The notes under the pieces are model-generated. The model made no database searches. It saw only the letters and a list, made by a program, of their open reading frames with translations, and was not told where the DNA came from. A DNA stretch of 29,425 nucleotides from CALCMJ01 sp964475415. GTDB taxonomy: Bacteria; Bacteroidota; Bacteroidia; Chitinophagales; Saprospiraceae. Location: positions 1-29,425 of the forward strand of contig CAYYWZ010000051.1 of assembly GCA_964475415.1 (NCBI GenBank), in the 5' to 3' direction. The translations under genes and the position numbers were made by a program. Of the stretch, positions 8,721-17,556 are shown in pieces. Every line of letters begins with the position of its first letter. Position 1 is the first letter of the stretch.

Positions 8721-10154
8721 CTAAAAATCTTCAAAAAATCTTCTTGCATTTCTATTAAATCCATCTCTAGCCTGTGTTGCATCGACTGTATTGCCTACTC
8801 CTGCATTAGGATCGTTACCATACAACTGGACCTCCCAACTAGGATTATTGACCTCGAGTCTACAAGTAGAATGAAGCAACTCGTAATCATTTGTAGATAA
8901 GGTAGGATTATAAAATAAAAATTTAACAGCAGTCTGATTAGTTACGGGCATAAAATTATATATCCATATCTCATAAGGAGGAGCTGTAGGTTCATCCTCC
9001 ACGGTAACGATATCATCCGGCTTTCCATATCTGAGGAAAATCCTTCCTCTATCTGTCTCGAAACCAAATCCTCTTAGGTTACTCTGATAGGTATTATGTA
9101 CAGCATCGGCAACTTTCATATACTGCTCGCACAGACCTTCTGGATCTACGCTAGATTGCTCCGTCCAGTAGCGATACAGAAAATATCTCTTAGGATTAAG
9201 TTTTTTTCCACTTATCACCTCATTTAATATATCTACCCTATCATTTCTTACTTGAGGAGCAATAGCCTTAAGCATATATTGCAGTTCTTCTCTTGTTTTC
9301 TTATGTACAAATGAATTATCAAAATCTTTATTATAAGTAGAAACCGATGTAAAATCGCCGTACGCATTACTTATAGTTAGTTCCGCTTGCTTAGAGGAAA
9401 GTACTTCTTTTTTCTTATTTCCTATATCTACAGAAATATAGTAATCATTACTCTTAACATCCTCTATATCAAGATCAAGAATGAGCGGTACATAGGCATT
9501 AGGGGATATCCTTTTATACCTTTGTTTGATGAGCTTTCCTACTGAGCCCATCTTTCCTTCATACAGGTTTACGGAGGCGAATAGGTCTTCACTCGACAAC
9601 TCATTTACATTATATAACTCCGTATAGCAGATCAGACGTTTCTGATTTTTAGAAAAGTTGAAAGCCACGGGCTCAAGACAAACATTATGCTTTACCAAGC
9701 TACTGTCCCCCTTAGGTGCTAATACTGCAAGAAAAATATCAGATTGATGGAATTTTTCGTTCTGGTATGCTACATCGATATTCTTACTAAAATCGAATAG
9801 CTTAGTCCGATCAATTAAATCGATGATTTCTACTCTGACCGTGTAATTGCCGTCATCTAACTGGAATCTTTTCAGATCTATGATATCTGAATTATTATCC
9901 GCAGCTAGTAAGAAGTGGTATTTCTCTGCAATAATGACTTTCTCTTCACTACTTATAATAATGAGCGATTCTATCTCTTTATTGGACATAGAATCTCGAG
10001 ACAAGCTACCGTTTACAATAAAGCTATATACTTCTATATAAGGAGTATTTCCAGCCAAGTAAGACTTGAGAATAATATCAGCCTCTATTGCACCTAACTG
10101 CACAGTAGATATGCACATAAATAAAAAGAAAAATAGCAGATTTTTATTTTTCAT
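8721..10154 (-). CDS. GWxTD-domain-containing secreted protein
   Basis: This 477-residue exported protein has a signal peptide at about 1-22 (LLFFFLFMCISTVQLGA). Residues about 24-270 are beta-rich, like the N-terminal part of other GWxTD proteins. The C-terminal third carries the domain hallmark as a variant: GFETDRGRIFLRYGKPDDI at 364-382, where the usual tryptophan is Phe365. The following PYEIWIYN and KFLFYNP motifs also belong to the domain. The family is widespread in Bacteroidota and related phyla and has no demonstrated biochemical activity. The gene start overlaps the stop of the upstream lipocalin-like lipoprotein gene by 11 bases, indicating an operon and possible coupling. The C-terminus lacks a T9SS sorting domain, so a periplasmic or outer-membrane-associated location is likely. 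Confidence 0.82.
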   Translation of the reverse strand: MKNKNLLFFFLFMCISTVQLGAIEADIILKSYLAGNTPYIEVYSFIVNGSLSRDSMSNKEIESLIIISSEEKVIIAEKYHFLLAADNNSDIIDLKRFQLDDGNYTVRVEIIDLIDRTKLFDFSKNIDVAYQNEKFHQSDIFLAVLAPKGDSSLVKHNVCLEPVAFNFSKNQKRLICYTELYNVNELSSEDLFASVNLYEGKMGSVGKLIKQRYKRISPNAYVPLILDLDIEDVKSNDYYISVDIGNKKKEVLSSKQAELTISNAYGDFTSVSTYNKDFDNSFVHKKTREELQYMLKAIAPQVRNDRVDILNEVISGKKLNPKRYFLYRYWTEQSSVDPEGLCEQYMKVADAVHNTYQSNLRGFGFETDRGRIFLRYGKPDDIVTVEDEPTAPPYEIWIYNFMPVTNQTAVKFLFYNPTLSTNDYELLHSTCRLEVNNPSWEVQLYGNDPNAGVGNTVDATQARDGFNRNARRFFEDF

Positions 10155-10521
10155 CCGACTTAAGACTTAATAATTCAAGTTCGTTTTTTCTGATTTTCGT
10201 CTTCAGCAATAATGTATCGCCTCCCAAGTGGGAGACAGTATAACGAATAACAGGTTCTACATGTTGAATTATCACACCGTTTTCCACGGCATATGTCGTC
10301 CTAACTGTATCCCCTTGTATGTTAGTAATAAAAGATCCATCTGAATTAATCTCAAAAAAGCCTCCTCTCAACAAACTAGTTTTCTTACCGTTCCTCTTAG
10401 CCGTGGACACTTCCCATAATCCGTAGATATCTTCTTTGGCAAAAGCCGTTGGCTCTTCCTTACAAGACGTAAGTAGCAGCAACAAAACCGACAAGGGTAT
10501 TATTATACATTTCTTAAACAT
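10144..10521 (-). CDS. Small lipocalin-like lipoprotein
   Basis: This 125-residue protein has a clear lipoprotein signal: a hydrophobic stretch followed by LLTSC, with Cys20 as the lipidated residue. The mature part is predicted to be beta-stranded. It contains IYGLWEVSTAKRNGK at 32-46 and FFEINSDGSFITN at 55-67, the usual opening of lipocalin-like domains in Bacteroidota (GxW motif, then a strand with NSDGSF). Function is unknown; such proteins are often annotated as lipocalin family. Its 3' end overlaps the GWxTD gene by 11 bases, so the two products may act together in the envelope. A -7 element overlaps the region 8 bases upstream of its ATG. Confidence 0.72.
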   Translation of the reverse strand: MFKKCIIIPLSVLLLLLTSCKEEPTAFAKEDIYGLWEVSTAKRNGKKTSLLRGGFFEINSDGSFITNIQGDTVRTTYAVENGVIIQHVEPVIRYTVSHLGGDTLLLKTKIRKNELELLSLKSDEK

Positions 10522-10528
10522 AGGATGT

Positions 10529-10536
10529 CAAATATA
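10529..10536 (-). promoter_or_regulatory. -7 promoter element upstream of the lipocalin-like/GWxTD operon
   Basis: The minus strand reads TATATTTG, a full match to TAnnTTTG, but only 7 bases before the ATG at 10521. Transcription would be nearly leaderless. No -33 partner is visible. The plus-strand M1 peptidase gene starts 179 bases away, so the gap is a divergent promoter region. Confidence 0.3.
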
Positions 10537-10714
10537 ATTATATTGCCACTATTAAACCCGACTTTGGATTATAAATTCTAAACGAAGCTTGAAAGAGATT
10601 GAAAAAGAACGCTTAAAATTGAGACAAATGCTTTCAGATAATAGAATAGATCTAATATCATTCTAAGTTTATAAAAAAGAAACTTTTTATGTTACAGCAT
10701 TATTATATAGATAG

Positions 10715-12376
10715 ATGAGAAATTACTATAAACTACTATTGACTTGCGGTTTAGCAATTGTGATCTGCACATTTACTAAAGCACAATCCTCTAGCAAAAA
10801 GGGACTAGATGCTGATCAGATAAGAGGAAGCCTCAGGATAGAAAGGACCTGTTATGATGTAAAACATTATGATTTGGATATCGCCTTTGACATAGAGAAA
10901 AGAGCTATTCAGGGAAAAGTTGATATGACTTTTGACTTTACAAAATCTGATTCTATACAGATAGATCTATTTAGAAATATGCAGTTAGACTCTGTAGTCT
11001 ATAAAGGCCAAAGATTACCATATAATAGATTATATGATGCAGTATTTATAGATGCATCGAGGCTAGAAAATGAGGCAAGTAACATGGTAAGCATCTATTA
11101 TCAGGGTATCCCTATACAGGCAAAAATGGCTCCATGGGATGGTGGATTTGTATGGGCTAGATCTAATAATGGAAATGAATACATAGCTGTAGCTTGTGAA
11201 GGAACTGGTGCTAGTCTGTGGTGGCCTAACAAAGATCATCTATCAGATGAACCCGATAGTATGGATCTGCATTTTACAATTCCCCAAAACCTAGACTGTA
11301 TTTCTAACGGAAATATGATCTCAGAAAAAAATATCGGGAGTGGACGAAAACGTGTAGACTGGAAAGTTAGCTACCCTATCAACAACTATAATGTTACCTT
11401 CTATATAGGTCAGTACGAGCACTTTCAAGATAAATATATATCCTTTGATCGGGATACCTTAGCTATGGATTATTATGTTTTCCCAGAAAATCTAGAAAAA
11501 GCTAAAAAGCATTTTGCTCAGACAAACAAAGTACTAGAAGCTTATGAATATTACTTTGGTAAATATCCTTTCTGGGAGGATGGATTTGCAATGGTAGAAT
11601 GTAGTTACTTAGGCATGGAACATCAGAGTGCTATAGCATATGGCAACCAATATCTAAGAGGTTATATGGGCGGTATGATTCCATCTGATATGAACTGGGA
11701 TTATATTATTGTACATGAGACGGGTCATGAATATTTTGGTAATAGTATAAGCTGTGAGGATCATGCTGAGATGTGGATTCATGAATCTTTTACAACATAC
11801 ATGGAGGCCCTGTATGTAGAATATACAATGAGTTATTCTGATGCAGAAAGGTACTTACAATCTCAAAAGTTCCATGGCAACAAAGAGGCAATAATAGGTC
11901 CTATAGGCGTAAATCATAATGACTGGGAGCACTCTGATCATTATTTTAAAGGATCCTGGATATTACACACGCTAAGAAATTCTATAGCAGATGATTACTT
12001 ATGGTTTAAACTATTAAGAGGATTCTATGACAAGTACCAGATGAGTAATATTAAATCTGAAGCATTCTTTACCTATGTCAATGAAGCTACGGGTAGAGAT
12101 TATAATAAGTTCTTCGAACAATACCTATTCAACCCAGATATCCCTACTCTAAGCTATAGGCTAAAACAAATGAATAGTGATCTACTAGTCAGTTATAAAT
12201 GGGATAATTGTGTAGATGGATTTGATATGCCTATATCCATTTTTTCGCTGGAGGAGAGGATAGATATACAACCTGTATCCAATAATTATAATGATGTTAT
12301 TCTAAAAAATACAACATCCGATGATTTCGAATTCGATCTAAAAAAATACTTGATTAGAGTAGAAAGAATTAAGTAA
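10715..12376 (+). CDS. Secreted M1 family zinc aminopeptidase
   Basis: This 553-residue exported metallopeptidase should remove N-terminal amino acids from peptides. Residues 1-24 are a signal peptide (ending FTKAQ). The N-terminal beta-domain holds YDLDIAFDIEKRAIQGKVD at 52-70. The exopeptidase substrate motif is GMEHQ at 300-304, equivalent to GAMEN. Zinc ligands and the catalytic base lie in HETGHE (His334, Glu335, His338), with the third ligand Glu357 in WIHESF. The catalytic tyrosine is probably Tyr410 in HYFKGSW. It ends shortly after the catalytic and hinge parts, so it lacks the large C-terminal helical domain of longer M1 enzymes; this is common in Bacteroidota. There is no T9SS tail, so it should be periplasmic. 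No perfect TAnnTTTG element was found upstream. It is the only plus-strand gene in the first 12.5 kb. Confidence 0.92.
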   Translation: MRNYYKLLLTCGLAIVICTFTKAQSSSKKGLDADQIRGSLRIERTCYDVKHYDLDIAFDIEKRAIQGKVDMTFDFTKSDSIQIDLFRNMQLDSVVYKGQRLPYNRLYDAVFIDASRLENEASNMVSIYYQGIPIQAKMAPWDGGFVWARSNNGNEYIAVACEGTGASLWWPNKDHLSDEPDSMDLHFTIPQNLDCISNGNMISEKNIGSGRKRVDWKVSYPINNYNVTFYIGQYEHFQDKYISFDRDTLAMDYYVFPENLEKAKKHFAQTNKVLEAYEYYFGKYPFWEDGFAMVECSYLGMEHQSAIAYGNQYLRGYMGGMIPSDMNWDYIIVHETGHEYFGNSISCEDHAEMWIHESFTTYMEALYVEYTMSYSDAERYLQSQKFHGNKEAIIGPIGVNHNDWEHSDHYFKGSWILHTLRNSIADDYLWFKLLRGFYDKYQMSNIKSEAFFTYVNEATGRDYNKFFEQYLFNPDIPTLSYRLKQMNSDLLVSYKWDNCVDGFDMPISIFSLEERIDIQPVSNNYNDVILKNTTSDDFEFDLKKYLIRVERIK

Positions 12377-12725
12377 TATTTAGTTCGGTATCACCTTAGA
12401 AATTTGACGGTAGTTTATGCTATAGTATAAGCATACATATGGAAACTATATTATGTGAAAATAGGAAGCTTAAATATATCGGTTGTGAGAGATGTGCAGT
12501 ACGACGAAGGAGTATTCCGTCATGCTCGCTATTTATATTTTCGCCTTTACTTTATAGATTTCTAGATTGACTTCAAAGTTTAAGTAATGCTAATCCACCA
12601 ACTTTCATAAGTTTCTGAAGAGGATTCTTAATCTTATCTTTAAATATTGAAATCAAAAATAGAGGCTATGAAATTAATTTTGTGCTAAAACCAAAAAACG
12701 TTTATAATGAAGAATAGAAAACTCA
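12377..12725 (+). other. Intergenic stretch between M1 peptidase and LRR pseudogene
   Basis: I see no gene in these 349 bases. A 6-bp inverted repeat lies at 12416-12435 (TATGCT and AGCATA around an 8-base loop) with no T-run after it, so it is a poor terminator. A perfect plus-strand -7 element TAATTTTG is at 12675-12682, about 45 bases before the broken LRR gene, and may be its old promoter. Confidence 0.4.
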
Positions 12726-13775
12726 ATGAAATATGCCTCATTCATGATCATATGTATACAATTCTTTATTAACATAATGACAAGTACAGCACTGATCTTA
12801 TGTCTTTCTATATCAGCATCAAGTATTTTGCACGGCCAAAGCTGTACCATTTGCAGTCAGCATGATGTAGGTACTTTCGTTGGTGATCTATCAGGACATG
12901 TCATGATCAGCGGCTCAGATACAACTAATCTGGATGCTCTAAATGACAATCTTGACGTATCTTTTCTTGCTTTTTGGAGCCTTACTATTATTGATAATCC
13001 AGTACTGACGGATATGAGTGGCATTGCTACACACTCGCAGGTACTAGCTCCAATCTCGAGGGATTGCCGATCACTGACTTTATGATTAGGGACAATCCTT
13101 TATTGGAAGCTATCAGTTTTACCTTACTTGGAATTGTACCCTCTTTTGAGGTTATTAACAACCCAAGTGTTGGTTCCATAAATCTTCTTAACCTAGCTGT
13201 TTCTGCATTGACAATAGAAGACCATACTGCACTTGTAGATCTAGTGCTTGGAGAATCGTCTAGTGCTGGCATCTTGATTATTGATGCCAATCCATCTTTG
13301 AAACATTTGGATGGTCTGTCTGGATTAGTACCAGGTAGCATTGAGGTTACAAAGAATAGTCAGTTACGTTTTTACTGTGGACTACGTACTGTGATCTTGG
13401 ACAACAATGATGTTGGAATTACGAACAGTGGAAATATCATAAACCCTACAGAAGAGGAGATCCTACTTAGAAGGTTCGTGCGGCAATTTTGTCAGAGATC
13501 TGATAGGGTAACCTACTTTAATGGAGGCATTAGTTGGAGCGGATGATCATGATTTCATCTATGTAGAAAGAGATAACACTATTGTGTCTACCACTACATT
13601 TTTAGGTACCCAGAAGCATACTCTTGTCGTCCGTCCTCAAGTAACTCTTACGTTTGATGCACCATTCACTAATGAAGGTATTGTCATTAATCATAGAACT
13701 CTTGAGATGATGACTGGTTCCCTCTTTACCAATTCTGGAGCTTTTGTCAATACGGGATCATTGATAGCAAATTGA
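12726..13775 (+). pseudogene. Frameshifted, truncated secreted leucine-rich-repeat (receptor L-domain-like) protein
   Basis: Three pieces of one protein occur in alternating frames: 12726-13085, 13064-13546 and 13521-13775. The first starts with a signal peptide (LILCLSISASSILHGQ). It and the second contain LRR/receptor L-domain repeats of about 23 residues: LTIIDNPVLTDMSGI, DFMIRDNPLLEAIS, SFEVINNPSVGSINLL, GILIIDANPSLKHLDGLSGL. The familiar closing region follows (LRFYCGL, then INPTEEEI). The first break can be placed in the ACACAC tract at 13029-13034: dropping two bases joins GIAT to LAGTSSNLEGLPITDF and restores the repeat. The second lies between 13512 and 13546. The last piece stops at 13775 without a T9SS sorting tail, so the 3' end is also lost or altered. 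Relatives are surface or secreted LRR proteins of Bacteroidota. An assembly error cannot be excluded, but two breaks plus truncation favour real decay. Confidence 0.72.
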
Positions 13776-13935
13776 TTGACTTCATTAAAGAGGTTGTTTT
13801 CTATGACAGATAATAGAATTGGTCATGAATTAGTACGTTAAAGCGATTTTAGTGAAATATAACGGTTTTTGTATCGATCGTCTCCGAGGTACAAGGATAT
13901 GATCTGATGATCTAATGTTATACACTGATTTTACT

Positions 13936-14346
13936 TTATATAATACTTAGGAATTCCTTTGGACTTAATACAGGAATTTGAGACTTTTTAAAATCCTTCT
14001 TATTTCTTGTAACAATAACTTCACAAGAATTTTCTAAAGCTATAAAATATTGGATTCCATCTTCAAAATCCTTAAACTCATCACCAAGAGAAAGTTCCAA
14101 TATTTTATCATTGAATGACGCTACTTTCACCAACGTTTTAAACTTTCTTAGTGTGTTTCTGACTTTAGAAAATTTCATTTGTTCAGACAATATGTAATGA
14201 GTATTGGCAAATGACAATGTAGAAACATACAGCTCAATTTTATTATCTAATGCATAAGTAAAAAAATCTTGACTATTCTCATAAAAATTAATTCTTTGCC
14301 CAAGTATGTCTATTATAATGTTCGTATCTACAAATACTTTTTTCAT
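13936..14346 (-). CDS. PIN-domain ribonuclease toxin (VapC-like)
   Basis: This 136-residue PIN protein is the likely toxin of a type II pair. PIN toxins cut RNA using a cluster of acidic residues with Mg or Mn. Visible sites are Asp7 in VFVDTNIIID, Asp96 in DFEDGIQYF and Asp118 in TRNKKDF. The position normally holding the second acidic residue reads SFANTHYIL (Asn48 instead of Glu), a form I recall from Bacteroidota PIN proteins. Its ATG shares one base with the stop of the upstream antitoxin gene (TAATG), so both are on one transcript and coupled. It ends 160 bases from the LRR pseudogene, with which it converges. Confidence 0.85.
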   Translation of the reverse strand: MKKVFVDTNIIIDILGQRINFYENSQDFFTYALDNKIELYVSTLSFANTHYILSEQMKFSKVRNTLRKFKTLVKVASFNDKILELSLGDEFKDFEDGIQYFIALENSCEVIVTRNKKDFKKSQIPVLSPKEFLSII

Positions 14347-14591
14347 TATTTATACTTTTCAGTTAGATATTTGGCATAAGATTTTTTGTAATCCTTTTTT
14401 TCATCCAATGTTATAACTCCTGTTAAACTTTTAATTATTGGATTTACTTTTCTCTTTTTAGATTTATTAGTCGTGACCGCTGAAAGATAATTTTCTATAA
14501 GCTTTGATAAACTTGTATTTGTTTCTTTGGCGTAAAGCTTTGCTTGTTCTATTACTTTTGAATTTAGTTTTAATGTGAGTTTCGAATCCAT
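14346..14591 (-). CDS. DUF6364-family antitoxin (ribbon-helix-helix-like)
   Basis: This 81-residue protein is encoded directly upstream of the PIN toxin, the standard order of a toxin-antitoxin operon. The N-terminal half (LTLKLNSKVIEQAKLYAKET, then TSLSKLIENYL) fits a ribbon-helix-helix DNA-binding fold: one strand followed by two helices. The basic C-terminal tail (KSKKRKVNP, then KKDYKKSYAKYLTEKYK) would bind and inhibit the toxin. This pattern is that of the DUF6364 family. As with other such antitoxins, it probably represses its own promoter, found just upstream. The start ATG at 14591 is 22 bases from the -7 element. Confidence 0.82.
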   Translation of the reverse strand: MDSKLTLKLNSKVIEQAKLYAKETNTSLSKLIENYLSAVTTNKSKKRKVNPIIKSLTGVITLDEKKDYKKSYAKYLTEKYK

Positions 14592-14612
14592 ATTATTTTT
14601 TATTTATACGTA

Positions 14613-14643
14613 CAAATATACAAATTTAATACGAATTTTTCAA
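14613..14643 (-). promoter_or_regulatory. Promoter of the toxin-antitoxin operon
   Basis: The minus strand contains TTG (plus 14641-14643), a 20-base spacer and TATATTTG (plus 14613-14620). This is a near-ideal Bacteroidota promoter. The leader to the ATG at 14591 would be about 15 bases. Confidence 0.65.
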
Positions 14644-14721
14644 GTTCCATCTTATTTGTGGATAACTCTGTAATACGTGTGATTACATAAGTAAATTAAA
14701 AACAAGGCTTCAACTCTAGCC

Positions 14722-14749
14722 AAAAAAAAAGCCTCTAAAAAGAGGCTTT
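14722..14749 (-). terminator. Rho-independent terminator of rplS
   Basis: On the minus strand, AAAGCCTCT and AGAGGCTTT (plus 14741-14749 and 14728-14736) form a 9-bp stem with a 4-base T loop, followed by a run of nine T residues. It sits 5 bases beyond the rplS stop. Confidence 0.92.
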
Positions 14750-14753
14750 AATA

Positions 14754-15110
14754 TTATTTCTTAACGTATTTTCTTTCTTTAATCTTAGCTTTCTTACCTA
14801 CAAGTTCTCTTAGATAGAATAGTTTAGCTCTTCTTACTTTACCTCTTTTGAGGATATCTATTTTGGTAACGTTCGGTGAAAATAATGGGAATATTCTTTC
14901 CACGCCTACTCCATTTGATATCTTTCTTACTGTAAAGGTCTTAGTACTACCTGTACCTTTAATCTGGATTACATCGCCTTTGAAGATTTGAATTCTTTCC
15001 TTTGCTCCCTCTACAATTTTATAATTTACAGCTATGTTATCTCCAGGTCTAAAGTCCGGAAGTGAATTTTTAGCTGTTAAGTTCTCGTGTACATAATTAA
15101 TCTGATCCAT
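14754..15110 (-). CDS. rplS: 50S ribosomal protein L19
   Basis: This 118-residue ribosomal protein lies at the 30S-50S interface. The conserved family signature is present: FRPGDNIAVNYKIVEGAKER, then IQIFKGDVIQIKG, then TFTVRKISNGVGVERIFPL, then KRGKVRRAKLFYLRELVGKKAKI with bases omitted between. Length is normal (114-125 residues). It is a single-gene unit: a -7 element lies upstream and a strong terminator immediately downstream. It is not beside trmD or rpsP here, unlike in many other bacteria. Confidence 0.97.
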   Translation of the reverse strand: MDQINYVHENLTAKNSLPDFRPGDNIAVNYKIVEGAKERIQIFKGDVIQIKGTGSTKTFTVRKISNGVGVERIFPLFSPNVTKIDILKRGKVRRAKLFYLRELVGKKAKIKERKYVKK

Positions 15111-15132
15111 ACTACATTTATTTAACGGAGGG

Positions 15133-15140
15133 CAAAGATA
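15133..15140 (-). promoter_or_regulatory. -7 promoter element of rplS
   Basis: The minus strand reads TATCTTTG, a full TAnnTTTG match, 22 bases upstream of the rplS ATG. No TTG was seen at the -33 position. Confidence 0.45.
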
Positions 15141-15183
15141 TACTTTTCTTCATTAAATACATACTATTAATATATATAAATTT

Positions 15184-17487
15184 CTACCGTAGTAAGGTTA
15201 TATGACCTTTGATGGTTTCCATTTCTCCACGAGGTCCTTCATATTCGGCCTGGTAGACATATACACCATTAATAGCTAGTTCTCCTACATTATTTATTTG
15301 TCCGTTCCATGCATCGAAAGGATCTTCGGTTTCGAATACTCTTTCTCCCCACCTATTCCAGACAGATAATCTATAATTTCTTAAGCCTGAAAGTATACCT
15401 ATACCGCTGAAAACATCGTTTTTAGCATCATTATTAGGCGTAAATGCATTAGGGAAAAACAGTCTAACTTCAGGCGAAATATCTATAATTCTAGAGATTG
15501 TATCTGGACAACCACTAGGATGTAACACTGTAAGCAAAACCTCGTAAATACCTGTATCAGGGAAAGAAAAAGTAGGATCCATCTCAAAAGAGGTACCTAT
15601 ACCTCCGAAATCCCATTGGTAAGAGATAGCTCCTTCGGACTGATCAAAAAAGCTAATATCTTTATTAAAAGCATTGGGCTCATCTGGCGTGAAAACAAAA
15701 TCTGCAGTAGGCTTGTCTTCTATCCTGATCAGGTTAGGGAAAAATTTGGATATCGTACAACCTATAGGAGAGGTTATATCCAAATTTACAGAATATACAC
15801 CTGTTTCTTCATAAGTATGAGTAGGACTTACCTCATCCAGAATATCAGAACCATCACCAAAATCCCAAAGTATATCATAGGTGGAATCTATAGGCACCGA
15901 TAGGTTATTGAAAAATATATCTGCTGGTGCACAACCTACAAAATTAGAGGGTTCGACAACAATAATAGGCGGTGCAGGAAACCATTCTACATTTTGAGTA
16001 ATAGTATCTCTACAATTATTATTATCTCTAGATATTAGCGTCACTGGTTTGACTCCCGGATCAGGAAATTGAAATGTAGGATTTTCTATAAACTCTTGAC
16101 CAGACTGGAAATCCCAATCCCACCCAACTATATCTAGTGCTCCTGTTGTACTAAGATCTTCAAAGGCCACAGGTCCCGCTATACAGGTATCATAAACAAA
16201 TTCGAAATCAGCCTCTATAGATGGAAAAATATTTACAACTAAACTAGCAGTATCACTACACTCTGCCTGTCCTGGGTTGAGTATCATAAGACCTGTATAT
16301 TGTCCTACCCCTGGGAACTCCACGGTAACATCCTCAGTAGTATATTCATCGAAAGTCCCATTTATATTAAAGATCCATTGATAAGCATCTATATTTTCTG
16401 CTTTAGTACTTTCGTTTTCGAAAAATATATTTGTCTTTCCGCATGAATTAATAAAAAATTCCCTTCCAGCAATAGTAGAATCTGCTTGAATTTGTGCGCT
16501 CAATAAAGGGTCACAGGTGGTAACGTTAAACTGAAAATCTCTTCTTATCTCACTGATCTGAACACCGTTTCTGAATTCTTTGACACACACACCAACTACA
16601 TATTGCCCATTAAGATTAGGTGTTCCTGTGATAAGTCCTGTTACGGGATCTATAATAACATCTGGATCACCTGTTAAGGGTTGGTTAGCACTATAAGTCG
16701 GTAATCTATATATAACCTGATCATATGGCGGAGGACATCTATCCGGATCTGGTCTTACTCCAGTACAAGAGTTAGGATCATTACCAGGTCCAGTTCCACC
16801 GGTAGAACCATCTGTTCCTCCAGAAGCTAGTGGCGCACAAAACTCATATACCAGCTGATCTCCTTCTTGATCCGTTGCACTGTGATCAAAATTAAGTGGG
16901 TTATCTGCACAAATAATGATAGGAGGAAAATTATTAAACTTGGGAGAATTATTACATGTTTGCTGAGCTATAGGACTTATTACTGTAACAAAGGCAGCGC
17001 CCGTATCTCCAGAATTCAGAATGTTATCTATCGTATTATTACGACAACATCTCTGATAAGAAATCATATAACTTTGGTCTATAATCGGTAAGGTAACTGT
17101 AAATCTATACACTGCTTTTTCTACCAACACGTCTGGCACTTCTATACAAGGGTTATCTGGCTCAAATACAACAGGAGCCATGTCAGTAGGACTTATGTTA
17201 CGAACTTGGTCATAATAAGACCATACATCTCCATCTCCTCTGTAGATACCAAACTTAGTTTGAGTTGCATCATCGAATCCAGCTCCATTACCTCCTGCAT
17301 CTCGATACATTGTAAATTCTATAAGAAATGTAACTTCGTTTGCAGCCACATCTATACCTACACAGGTATATTCCACATCTCCTCCCACGATATGCGCAGC
17401 ATGAGCATTATACGCTAAACTAATGAAGATAAGGAAGGGAGCGATTATACTTACTATTCTATTTTTCAATATGCTTATGTGTTTCAA
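15184..17487 (-). CDS. PKD-repeat surface protein with T9SS type B (gliding-motility-associated) C-terminal sorting domain
   Basis: This 767-residue secreted protein has a signal peptide at 1-30 (ending LAYNAHA). The conserved N-terminal opening AAHIVGGDVEYTCVG is typical of this Bacteroidota family. A cysteine-bearing beta-sandwich fills about 50-180. Residues 190-325 are a putative-Ig/cadherin-like module ending ITGTPNLNGQYVVGVCVKE. Four PKD-like domains follow at about 330-420, 422-500, 505-590 and 592-670; WDFGDGS at 541-547 is the clearest. The last 95 residues (from FFPNAFTPNNDAKNDVF to GHITLLR) are a CHU_C/type B sorting domain, so it leaves through T9SS and is anchored at the surface. 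The start must be TTG, at 17487 or 17469: an in-frame TAA at 17491-17493 precedes it and there is no nearby ATG. PKD modules suggest adhesion or protein/polysaccharide contact. Confidence 0.9.
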   Translation of the reverse strand: MKHISILKNRIVSIIAPFLIFISLAYNAHAAHIVGGDVEYTCVGIDVAANEVTFLIEFTMYRDAGGNGAGFDDATQTKFGIYRGDGDVWSYYDQVRNISPTDMAPVVFEPDNPCIEVPDVLVEKAVYRFTVTLPIIDQSYMISYQRCCRNNTIDNILNSGDTGAAFVTVISPIAQQTCNNSPKFNNFPPIIICADNPLNFDHSATDQEGDQLVYEFCAPLASGGTDGSTGGTGPGNDPNSCTGVRPDPDRCPPPYDQVIYRLPTYSANQPLTGDPDVIIDPVTGLITGTPNLNGQYVVGVCVKEFRNGVQISEIRRDFQFNVTTCDPLLSAQIQADSTIAGREFFINSCGKTNIFFENESTKAENIDAYQWIFNINGTFDEYTTEDVTVEFPGVGQYTGLMILNPGQAECSDTASLVVNIFPSIEADFEFVYDTCIAGPVAFEDLSTTGALDIVGWDWDFQSGQEFIENPTFQFPDPGVKPVTLISRDNNNCRDTITQNVEWFPAPPIIVVEPSNFVGCAPADIFFNNLSVPIDSTYDILWDFGDGSDILDEVSPTHTYEETGVYSVNLDITSPIGCTISKFFPNLIRIEDKPTADFVFTPDEPNAFNKDISFFDQSEGAISYQWDFGGIGTSFEMDPTFSFPDTGIYEVLLTVLHPSGCPDTISRIIDISPEVRLFFPNAFTPNNDAKNDVFSGIGILSGLRNYRLSVWNRWGERVFETEDPFDAWNGQINNVGELAINGVYVYQAEYEGPRGEMETIKGHITLLR

Positions 17488-17556
17488 TTTTTATAAATAT
17501 TGGAGTTCGAAAATTTATTCCCCATTACATACGTTTCTTTAACTTATAAGATAGTA

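Noticed and set aside
12416..12435. Inverted repeat as terminator of the M1 peptidase gene
   Set aside because: The stem is 6 bp, AT-rich and not followed by a T-run.
13027..13341. Minus-strand open frame of 104 codons across the LRR remnant
   Set aside because: The plus strand shows clear LRR repeats there, so this is an antisense shadow.
15184..17487. Domain repeats as a CRISPR-like or tandem DNA repeat
   Set aside because: The repeats are at protein level (PKD-like) and diverged in DNA; there is no regular spacer structure anywhere in the window.
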